A stretch of 9,476 nucleotides of DNA. Source: Actinomycetes bacterium (GTDB taxonomy: Bacteria; Actinomycetota; Humimicrobiia; Humimicrobiales; Humimicrobiaceae). The stretch lies in contig JAUWCR010000029.1 of NCBI GenBank assembly GCA_030609215.1, forward strand, positions 1 to 9,476. The letters are read 5' to 3'. The notes under the pieces are model-generated. The model was not told where the DNA came from. It did not search any database and saw only the letters and a program-made list of their open reading frames with translations. Of the stretch, positions 1-6,086 are shown piece by piece. The position numbers were made by a program, and so were the translations under genes. Position 1 is the stretch's first letter. Each line of letters opens with the position of its first letter.

Positions 1-1085
1 TGTGGATTTGTAGACTCATTAAGAAGAATGCCAGATAAATTATAATCGTTTGATTCTATCTGCCCATTACCCCAATCTACTACCTCTAGCCATACTGCTT
101 CAACCAATTCTGTAGGATTGTCCCCGGCTAAAAGCACACCACCAAACGTGACACCCGCGCTTCCAATTTCAGTTCCTGCAAGACTAGTTATATCAAAGCT
201 AATATAACCTCTTACAGGTTCATTAGTGTCAGTGTCTCCAATATAAGGGGGGTTGCCTGGGAGGGCAACATCATTCCTTATTATTTCGCCTCCTTCATTT
301 GATACAGGATGCAATTCTACTAACTCATAAACATCTACAATTTCAGAACCTACAGCAATTCCCTCATTCCCATCGTCAACTTCAACAGAAATTTCATATT
401 CCCCTGAAGAACTTGGGGTATTCCATGTTATTGGATTAACATTAGGGTCATCAATAGTACCCTCAGATACAACCCATTTGTAAGAAAGGCTATCCCCATC
501 AGGATCACTTGCAATTACTTCTATTGCATAAGGATGATTAACAGTAGGAAAATCCCCTAAGCTATATACAATAATTTCATCTATTTCTGGTTTTTCATTT
601 GGCAAAGGGCACTGCCAGTCTAAAGAAACTAAAGCATTAGCTGTGTCTAACGAGTTTGTTGCAGTAGCTTCTAATACATAAGTATCAGAAGGATCACTTA
701 AATTAACTTGTACTTTTTTATCACCTAGATTGCCGCCAGAATCATCTCTTGAAAATACTACATCTGGGGTAGGGCTCCCGGTGACAATAGCTTCTATCCT
801 GTAATAGCATATATTATCACTCTGTGAATATAATGGTCCCTCATATATTTGAAGTTCAATGGTTGGCGCCTCTTCTGTTTCTGTGGAAGTTTCCAAGGTT
901 TCTTCAGTTTCATAAGACTCTCCAATTTCATTGGTATCTTCTATTTCTTCTTCTGATGATTCTAAAATTTCTGATATTTGTTTATCTTCTTCAGAAACAG
1001 CACATTTATTACATATAGCTGAAGTTGAAAAGAAAATTATAGCAATTAAAACTGAAAGCAATATATACAATTTATTTTTTTTCAT
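1..1085 (-). CDS. Secreted or surface Ig/PKD-like repeat protein, 3' end outside window
   Basis: This reading frame starts with ATG at 1085 and is open for 361 codons to the left edge, so only the N-terminal part is present. A GGAG ribosome binding site lies about 5 bases upstream. Residues 1-24 form a Lys-start signal or anchor (MKKNKLYILL, then a hydrophobic run). Cysteines follow at 25 and 28, but Ile before C25 makes a classical lipobox imperfect. Residues 31-72 are Glu/Ser/Thr-rich, probably a flexible spacer. Residues 73-159 form a beta-rich Ig-like module with C93 and C159 as a likely disulfide. Residues 164-253 form a PKD/cadherin-like repeat with DPDGDSLSYKW and VDDG motifs. Residues about 258-361 resemble a DNRLRE/CBM-like beta-sandwich (RGYISFDITSL). 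I infer an extracellular adhesive or binding role; no catalytic motif is visible. It is clearly paralogous to the protein encoded at 6087-7304. Confidence 0.88.
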   Translation of the reverse strand, partial: MKKNKLYILLSVLIAIIFFSTSAICNKCAVSEEDKQISEILESSEEEIEDTNEIGESYETEETLETSTETEEAPTIELQIYEGPLYSQSDNICYYRIEAIVTGSPTPDVVFSRDDSGGNLGDKKVQVNLSDPSDTYVLEATATNSLDTANALVSLDWQCPLPNEKPEIDEIIVYSLGDFPTVNHPYAIEVIASDPDGDSLSYKWVVSEGTIDDPNVNPITWNTPSSSGEYEISVEVDDGNEGIAVGSEIVDVYELVELHPVSNEGGEIIRNDVALPGNPPYIGDTDTNEPVRGYISFDITSLAGTEIGSAGVTFGGVLLAGDNPTELVEAVWLEVVDWGNGQIESNDYNLSGILLNESTNP

Positions 1086-1109
1086 AATAACTCCAAAAAA
1101 TTTGATAAT

Positions 1110-1205
1110 AAAGATATATTTTAATATTTTTTAATATAGCTAACAGGCTTTAAATTAAAAAATAGGATAAATAAATTTAATTATTATTTTTAAAAATATA
1201 TCTTT
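1110..1205. repeat. 13-bp perfect inverted repeat, arms 70 bp apart
   Basis: AAAGATATATTTT at 1110-1122 is the exact reverse complement of AAAATATATCTTT at 1193-1205. The right arm lies 108-120 bases, and the left arm 25-37 bases, before the start codon of the minus-strand gene. A transcript of that leader could fold into a long-loop hairpin, or the arms could be paired protein-binding sites. Both arms are nearly all A/T, so chance is a real alternative. Confidence 0.4.
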
Positions 1206-1453
1206 TCAATAATTATCTTTTTTTGAATTTCTTATGTACATATATTGCAAAATACTAGATAAATTTTGTAAAACTTTTTACAAGTTTATAAAAAAATCAA
1301 TTTTTTGTAGTAACCAAATTGTTAATACATTAATAGGAAAAATGAATAAAAAAAATAGAGAAAATCTTTTTATAATGAGAATAGTGACCCTGAAAATATT
1401 AAAAAAACTTTGTATAAATTAGTTTTAGACTATATGAACTATATATTTATTCA

Positions 1454-1462
1454 TGCTATAAT
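1454..1462 (+). promoter_or_regulatory. Candidate extended -10 promoter for the DUF1846 gene
   Basis: TGCTATAAT matches the sigma-70 extended -10 consensus (TGnTATAAT) exactly. No good -35 hexamer sits 16-18 bases upstream, which extended -10 promoters tolerate. The predicted leader before the start codon would be about 145 bases. It contains no riboswitch fold that I can recognise. Confidence 0.4.
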
Positions 1463-1616
1463 AAAAATACGGTGACATATATTCTTTATTCAGGAATTTT
1501 TTCAGGACTTATCTTAAAAAATAATATACTGAATATACATATACGCGAGAAAAAGAATTGTTTATAAAATATGCAACTTATACTGAAATAATCCGGTTTG
1601 ATAAAGGCGATTTGTG

Positions 1617-3143
1617 ATGGAAAAAATAGGTTTCGATAACGAAAAATATCTTAAAGAACAAAATGTAGCAATTCTTGAGAGGGTGAAAAAGTTTGATAAT
1701 AAGCTTTTCCTGGAGTTTGGGGGTAAGCTTTGTTTTGATTACCATGCTGCAAGGGTGCTTCCTGGATATGACCCGAATGTAAAAATCCGCCTTTTGCAAT
1801 CCCTTAAAGATAAAATTGATATTGTCCTTTGTATTTATGCTGGCGATATTGAAAAAGGTAGGGTTCGGGGTGATTTTGGTATTACCTATGATGAGGCAAC
1901 TTTTAAACTGATTGACGATCTTCGCAAATGGGGGCTGGATGTCCTGGCTGTTGTGATTACACGCTTTAATGGCCAGTCTTCTGCAGTAGTTTTTAAGAAT
2001 AAACTTGAGCATCGGGATATCAAGGTATACCTGCACTATCCCATTGAAAACTATCCAGCAGATATTGATACTATATGTAGTGAGAAGGGCTTTGGTAAAA
2101 ATGACTATATTGAGTCAAAGAATCAGATTGTAGTAGTGACTGGCCCAGGCCCTAACAGCGGCAAACTTTCTACCTGCCTTTCACAGATTTACCATGATCA
2201 TAAAAAAGGGATTGACGCTGGCTATGCGAAATTTGAAACGTTTCCTATCTGGAATCTGCCGCTTAAACATCCAGTTAATATTGCTTATGAAGCAGCAACT
2301 GCTGATATTCAGGACTTTAACCTTGTTGACCCATTTCATCTTAACAGGTACAACAAAACTGCCATTAACTATAATCGCGATGTGGAAAGTTTCCCAATCC
2401 TAAAACTTATTTTTAGTAAGATTATTGCCAAGAAAGATACAAACCTAACAATGTATAATTCTCCAACTGATATGGGTGTAAACCGTGCAGGCTTCGGAAT
2501 AGTAGATGATGAAATTGTTCAGGATGCAGCCAAACAAGAGCTTATACGCCGCTATTTCCGCTATAATACAGAATATGTTATGGGAATAGAAAAGAAAGAA
2601 ACTGTTGACCGTGTAATACTTTTAATGGAAGAACTTTCAGTAAAGATCATGGATAGGAAAGTAGTGGAAATTGCGCGCAGGAGTGCTGAAGAGGCAAAGG
2701 AAAAAGGGAAAGGTAATGCCGGTATTTTTTGCGGTGCAGCAATAGAACTTGCTGATGGTTCTATTGTTACGGGGAAAAATTCAAATCTTATGCATGCATC
2801 TTCTAGCCTGGTGCTTAATGCCGTAAAAGTTCTGGCAAACATTCCTGATGAGATACTTTTACTTTCGCCGCATGTTATTAACCAGATTTCAAAATTAAAG
2901 AAAGGCATTTTTGAGGCGGAATCAGAAAGTTTAGATTTGGAAGAAACCTTAATTGCACTTTCAGTCAGTGCTACGACTAACCATACCGCAGAATTAGCAA
3001 TGAATAAGCTTTGCCAGTTAAAGGGTTGTGAAATGCATATGACTCATATCCCAACTCCTGGAGATAAAGTTGGATTAAAGCGGCTAGGAGTAAATCTTAC
3101 AACCGATGGTAAATTTTCTTCAAGCAATTTATTTATAAACTAA
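1617..3143 (+). CDS. DUF1846 (UPF0371) family protein
   Basis: This is a full-length member of the DUF1846/UPF0371 family. The family is widespread in Firmicutes and other anaerobes, usually close to 500 residues long, and has no firmly assigned reaction. From ATG 1617 the product has 508 residues; an in-frame GTG sits one codon upstream at 1614. I prefer the ATG because AAGG at 1604-1607 is then well spaced. Typical family stretches are LEFGGKLCFDYHAARVLPGY (residues 32-51) and GPGPNSGK (176-183), a glycine-rich P-loop-like turn. ETFPIWNLPLKHPVNIAYE (207-225) and NSPTDMGVNRAGFGI (281-295) are also typical. There is no signal peptide or membrane segment, so the protein is soluble and cytoplasmic. 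Nucleotide binding by the P-loop-like turn is inference. The gene is monocistronic, with the next plus-strand gene 125 bases downstream. Family assignment is confident; function is unknown. Confidence 0.93.
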   Translation: MEKIGFDNEKYLKEQNVAILERVKKFDNKLFLEFGGKLCFDYHAARVLPGYDPNVKIRLLQSLKDKIDIVLCIYAGDIEKGRVRGDFGITYDEATFKLIDDLRKWGLDVLAVVITRFNGQSSAVVFKNKLEHRDIKVYLHYPIENYPADIDTICSEKGFGKNDYIESKNQIVVVTGPGPNSGKLSTCLSQIYHDHKKGIDAGYAKFETFPIWNLPLKHPVNIAYEAATADIQDFNLVDPFHLNRYNKTAINYNRDVESFPILKLIFSKIIAKKDTNLTMYNSPTDMGVNRAGFGIVDDEIVQDAAKQELIRRYFRYNTEYVMGIEKKETVDRVILLMEELSVKIMDRKVVEIARRSAEEAKEKGKGNAGIFCGAAIELADGSIVTGKNSNLMHASSSLVLNAVKVLANIPDEILLLSPHVINQISKLKKGIFEAESESLDLEETLIALSVSATTNHTAELAMNKLCQLKGCEMHMTHIPTPGDKVGLKRLGVNLTTDGKFSSSNLFIN

Positions 3144-3222
3144 TAGACTTAGATAGTTTAATTATCAGTTCACTCCACGTATAATGAATTAATTATAGCA
3201 AGTATATGTTTAGATAAAGTAT

Positions 3223-3263
3223 TATAATTACAACTTACAGGGATTCAAATTAAGTACTTACAG
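3223..3263 (+). promoter_or_regulatory. Candidate -10 and direct repeats before the small membrane protein gene
   Basis: TATAAT at 3223-3228 lies 40 bases before the start at 3269. No clear -35 hexamer is visible. Between the -10 and the start, ACTTACAG occurs twice, at 3233-3240 and 3256-3263. The copies are 23 bases apart start to start, about two helical turns, so a regulator could bind both. The evidence is only the sequence match. Confidence 0.28.
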
Positions 3264-3268
3264 ATAAA

Positions 3269-3481
3269 ATGGATTATACAAGTAATCGAAAAGTAAAGTG
3301 GATGCGATGGGCTGCTCGTATAATTGGTATTATTGTGGCAGGATTTTGGGTATTGAGCTTAATTGCTAGCTCAATTGCTGAATTTGGGACACCTATAATA
3401 CTTAAAGGTATTATTCTTGGAGTACTAGTTGCAATAAATACAGCAGGAGTGATTATTGCCTGGAGAAGAGAAAATTTCTAA
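3269..3481 (+). CDS. Small two-helix membrane protein of unknown function
   Basis: The product has 70 residues. A basic N-terminus (residues 1-16, with R7, K8, K10, R13) is followed by two hydrophobic segments: about 15-35 (ARIIGIIVAGFWVLSLIASS) and 44-65 (LKGIILGVLVAINTAGVIIA). It ends in the charged tail WRRENF. This predicts a helical hairpin in the cytoplasmic membrane with both ends inside. I do not know a function; similar short WARIIG-type membrane proteins are common hypotheticals in bacteria. The start is uncertain: there is no strong Shine-Dalgarno before ATG 3269, and ATG 3302 (MRWAARIIG) would also keep both helices. Its TAA ends at 3481, immediately before the stop codon of the opposing gene at 3482, so any terminator must lie inside the neighbour's coding region. 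Confidence 0.7.
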   Translation: MDYTSNRKVKWMRWAARIIGIIVAGFWVLSLIASSIAEFGTPIILKGIILGVLVAINTAGVIIAWRRENF

Positions 3482-4120
3482 TCAGACATTTCTGTATGCA
3501 AAATGGAGAATAAGTCCTTTTGTAAGTATTATTAGAAACATAGCACTAAATAGGATAATAAGGAGCAGCGGCTCGTTATATAGGAAAGGTTCATTAAGTG
3601 ATATAGGATTATAAAATATATAAGTGAATACTGGCAGTAAAAAAGTTCCAAGTGCGCCGCCTACTACGTTAGGGTTGACTTTATGTTTCTTGCCAAGAGT
3701 ATATTTATAGGTATATCCAACTGCAAGTGCAATTGCAAAAACAATTGCAGTCTCTTTAGGAATTAATACAAAGCCTATACCTATGGTTGTAGCTATACCT
3801 CCACCTCCTATAAATTTAAAGAATACCGGCCAGTTGTGACCTACCAGTACTGCAAGAGTTGCAAAAACAATAGTAAGCATATCTAGTCCGATAAGTTTAC
3901 CTACGAGAGGGACGGCTACTCCCTTACCGACATCAAAAAAGAATGTTGGCACTGACGCTTTTAAACCGTATAAGCGGCCTGCTCCTGCTGTTCCCGGCCT
4001 ATCTATTTTCCCAAAACCTTCCTTTTTTAAAATTTTAGCTATAATGTAACCAAAAACTACAGACCCCAGCAGATAGCTTGCAATTATATAAGCAATTTTA
4101 AATATAATATTATCTACCAT
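3482..4120 (-). CDS. plsY: PlsY-like glycerol-3-phosphate acyltransferase, divergent
   Basis: PlsY transfers acyl groups from acyl-phosphate to glycerol-3-phosphate, the first acylation in bacterial phospholipid synthesis, in the cytoplasmic membrane. This product has 212 hydrophobic residues, close to the usual length. Family motifs appear in order: SVVFGYIIAK (20-29), IDRPGTAGAG (39-48) in place of motif 1, FFFDVGKGVAVP (60-71) for motif 2, and GHNWPVFFKFIGGGGIATTIG (94-114) for motif 3. There are notable departures. Motif 1 normally reads DIRxxGSGNxGATN; here the spacing is one residue shorter and Asn is replaced. GGKG is GGGG. The usual C-terminal HRxNIxRLxxGxE segment is missing, and the protein ends LILHFAYRNV. 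It may be a PlsY subfamily with a changed substrate, or inactive. ATG 4120 has AAGGA about 8 bases upstream. The gene is monocistronic and abuts the small membrane protein gene end to end. Confidence 0.82.
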   Translation of the reverse strand: MVDNIIFKIAYIIASYLLGSVVFGYIIAKILKKEGFGKIDRPGTAGAGRLYGLKASVPTFFFDVGKGVAVPLVGKLIGLDMLTIVFATLAVLVGHNWPVFFKFIGGGGIATTIGIGFVLIPKETAIVFAIALAVGYTYKYTLGKKHKVNPNVVGGALGTFLLPVFTYIFYNPISLNEPFLYNEPLLLIILFSAMFLIILTKGLILHFAYRNV

Positions 4121-4184
4121 TTACATTCCTTTATTTAAATTGTTAAGTTGGATTATTATTTCCTGGTAAACCTATTAAGGATTG

Positions 4185-4193
4185 ATTATAACA
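4185..4193 (-). promoter_or_regulatory. Candidate extended -10 promoter for the PlsY-like gene
   Basis: Read on the minus strand the sequence is TGTTATAAT, an exact extended -10 element about 65 bases before the start codon. The matching -35 position falls in the hairpin sequence at 4202-4224 and has no good hexamer. Confidence 0.45.
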
Positions 4194-4201
4194 GAATACT
4201 T

Positions 4202-4224
4202 TAAGGCTTTTTAGCTTTATTTTT
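4202..4224 (+). terminator. Terminator-like hairpin between the PlsY-like and GltS-like genes
   Basis: TAAGGCT (4202-4208) and AGCTTTA (4213-4219) form a 7-bp stem with one G-U pair around a TTTT loop, followed by TTTTT. In plus orientation it looks like a small intrinsic terminator. It could stop antisense transcription that passes through the PlsY-like gene from the small membrane protein gene. It also covers the -35 position of the PlsY-like promoter, so an operator role is an alternative. Confidence 0.35.
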
Positions 4225-4339
4225 GATAAATAGCATTGCTCCAGTATTAAACTGCTGTTAGTGATTAATTTAAACTTTATTATTTATTATTGAAACATGT
4301 ACTTGCAATAATGCGTCTCAACTATTAAGTATAAATAAT

Positions 4340-4345
4340 TATAAT
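4340..4345 (+). promoter_or_regulatory. Candidate -10 element for the GltS-like gene
   Basis: A perfect TATAAT lies 45 bases before the start codon at 4391. The hexamer 17 bases upstream (CTCAAC) is a poor -35. The call is tentative because such matches are frequent in AT-rich DNA. Confidence 0.3.
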
Positions 4346-4390
4346 AGATGTATTAGATATTTTTAATAAATAATTGAAAGGCAAATAGTA

Positions 4391-5767
4391 ATGGAGATAT
4401 TCTGGGATACAGTTAAGGATTTTCTTTTTTTATCTCTGTTTTTAATTATTGCAATAATACTAAAGAGCAAGATCAAGTTTTTCCAAAGATTCTTAATTCC
4501 CACTGCGATTATTGGTGGATTTATAGGATTAATATTGGGTTCTGAAGTCTTAAAACTTATAAAATTGAGCCCGGATAATTTAGGGAAACTTGTTTATCAC
4601 TTAATGGCTATTGGTTTTATAGCACTGGCTTTAAAAGATAGAAAAGGGAGTCGCAATAGAGATAATGTAAATACTGGTTTTGCCATAGTTTCAACCTACT
4701 TGGCTCAGGGTATAATAGGTTTTATTGTCTCGCTTGTTCTTGCTTATACAATTTTTCCTAATCTTTTCCCTCCATTTGGACTATTGCTTCCATTAGGATT
4801 TGCCCAGGGTCCTGGTCAGGCATATTCGATAGGCAGCAGTTGGGAAGAGATTGGTTTAATTAATGGTGGAAATATTGGATTGTCTATTGCAACAATAGGA
4901 TTCTTATGGGCAATAATTTTTGGTATTCCATTGCTAAATTATTTAGTTAGAAAAAAGAAAAGACTTGGGTTGGACATAGATGATCAGGCAGGTAAAAAAA
5001 CAATTAATAATATAGATGAAAAGCATACAGGAACAGTTCCAAAGAAAATGTTTATTGATAATTTGACTATCCAATTAGTACTTATAGGAGTTGTATACTT
5101 ATTAACCTATTTTACTCTGAAAGGAGTTTCAATCTTACTGGAACCATTAGGTACTTACGGGAATACTGTTGCAAACATGCTTTGGGGATTTCATTTTATA
5201 GTGGCAACTATGATTGCAATACTTGTTCGTATAATATTAAATATTTTGAAGAGAAAGAATTGGCTGCATATAAACTATCCTGATAATTACATTTTACAAA
5301 GGGTCTCTGCTTCATCGTTTGATTATATGATAGTAGCTGCTATATCTGCTATATCTATTATTACATTTAGGGAGAATTGGATACCTATTACAATAATAAC
5401 AACATTAGGTGGATTGTTTACTATTATATATGCTATTTATATTAGCAAGAGAGTATATAAGAGTTATGTTTTAGAGCATATTGTTGCTCTTTATGGAATG
5501 TGGACAGGTACTATTACAACAGGTGTTGCGTTGCTTCGAGAGATTGATCCTGATTCTAAATCTAATGTGGCAGAAAATATAGTTATTGGAAGTGCTGTTG
5601 CTCTGCCATTAGGTGTTCCATTAATGTTTATTTTAGGATTAGCAGTTACTGGGCATAGTGCTAACAAACCAATACTGTATCTGTATTCTTTATTAATATT
5701 TATAGCCTACCTGGCTGTATTACTTTTCATCCTTCTCAGGAGAAGGAAGAAATTAAGTAAGCAGTGA
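4391..5767 (+). CDS. gltS: GltS-type sodium/glutamate symporter family protein
   Basis: This is an integral membrane protein of 458 residues in the glutamate:Na+ symporter (ESS/GltS) family, which imports glutamate with sodium. Hydrophobic helices run throughout in two halves, each with a glycine-rich re-entrant motif. The first-half motif is GFAQGPGQAYSIGSSWE (136-152) and the second is YGMWTGTITTGVALLREIDP (368-387). The charged, probably cytoplasmic linker (about 187-222) separates the halves. Members of the E. coli type are about 400 residues; this one is longer through the linker and the terminal regions. GPGQA replaces the more common GHGTA-like motif, so substrate preference for glutamate itself is not certain. 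ATG 4391 has GAAAGG 9 bases upstream (4376-4381). The gene stands alone and is followed by a strong terminator at 5901-5962. Confidence 0.87.
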   Translation: MEIFWDTVKDFLFLSLFLIIAIILKSKIKFFQRFLIPTAIIGGFIGLILGSEVLKLIKLSPDNLGKLVYHLMAIGFIALALKDRKGSRNRDNVNTGFAIVSTYLAQGIIGFIVSLVLAYTIFPNLFPPFGLLLPLGFAQGPGQAYSIGSSWEEIGLINGGNIGLSIATIGFLWAIIFGIPLLNYLVRKKKRLGLDIDDQAGKKTINNIDEKHTGTVPKKMFIDNLTIQLVLIGVVYLLTYFTLKGVSILLEPLGTYGNTVANMLWGFHFIVATMIAILVRIILNILKRKNWLHINYPDNYILQRVSASSFDYMIVAAISAISIITFRENWIPITIITTLGGLFTIIYAIYISKRVYKSYVLEHIVALYGMWTGTITTGVALLREIDPDSKSNVAENIVIGSAVALPLGVPLMFILGLAVTGHSANKPILYLYSLLIFIAYLAVLLFILLRRRKKLSKQ

Positions 5768-5900
5768 TTAAATAAGCCACGACAATTGAGTAATTAAATT
5801 TAAGTGGAATAAAACTTCATTTTTTCTACATTTTTATACTATAAAATATCCATAAAATATAAAAATAATGATTATAACCACCATACCTCAATATACCTCA

Positions 5901-5962
5901 AACAGAGGAGAGTATTTATAAAAGAATTAGTCTTTTAAATATTCTTCTCTGTTCCTCTTTTT
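5901..5962 (+). terminator. Intrinsic terminator downstream of the GltS-like gene
   Basis: AACAGAGGAGAGTATTTATA and AAAGA (5901-5925) pair imperfectly with TCTTTTAAATATTCTTCTCT and GTT (5931-5953). A 5-base loop (ATTAG) separates the arms, with small bulges. A T-rich tract follows (CCTCTTTTTATTATTTTT). It begins about 130 bases after the symporter stop codon and insulates the next plus-strand gene. Confidence 0.65.
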
Positions 5963-6038
5963 ATTATTTTTAATTACAAATTTGTAAAAATAATTATATA
6001 ATTAATATAATTGTTTATTATGATGTACGTACTTTAAA

Positions 6039-6057
6039 TATAATTTGTATAACAAAT
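6039..6057 (+). promoter_or_regulatory. Candidate -10 plus inverted repeat before the PKD-like gene
   Basis: TATAAT at 6039-6044 lies 42 bases before the start codon. No strong -35 is seen at 16-18 bases; TTGTTT (6011-6016) is 22 bases away. Overlapping it downstream, ATTTGT (6043-6048) and ACAAAT (6052-6057) form an inverted repeat around ATA. That position at the expected transcription start suits a repressor site, but the repeat is short and A/T-rich. Confidence 0.3.
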
Positions 6058-6086
6058 AATAAATAAATTCTACTCAGGAGGATCTA

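Larger units (their letters stand above)
1086..1613. other. AT-rich divergent intergenic spacer
   Basis: About 530 bases separate the minus-strand PKD-like gene from the plus-strand DUF1846 gene. The spacer is extremely AT-rich. It should hold promoters for both genes. I see one good extended -10 site (1454-1462) and a 13-base inverted repeat (1110-1122 and 1193-1205). An open frame of 62 codons at 1234-1422 is Lys/Ile/Asn-rich, has no convincing ribosome binding site and looks like random AT-rich translation, so I do not call it a gene. Confidence 0.6.
5768..6086. other. Intergenic region with terminator and leader of the next gene
   Basis: About 320 bases without a gene. It contains the GltS-like gene's terminator (5901-5962), preceded by ATACCTCA repeated at 5883-5890 and 5893-5900. 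It also contains the promoter-like sequence of the downstream PKD-like gene (6039-6057). GTACGTAC at 6025-6032 is an 8-base palindrome. I see no small coding region with a convincing ribosome binding site. Confidence 0.6.

Noticed and set aside
1234..1422. Open frame of 62 codons in the divergent spacer
   Set aside because: It is Lys/Ile/Asn-rich in a very AT-rich stretch, lacks a ribosome binding site and has no recognisable domain.
1578..2036. Long minus-strand frame opposite the DUF1846 gene
   Set aside because: It is antisense to a well-conserved family protein and has no domain resemblance or ribosome binding site of its own.
5883..5900. Tandem ATACCTCA pair as the start of a repeat array
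   Set aside because: Only two copies exist, with no further units or spacers, so it is not a CRISPR or satellite array.
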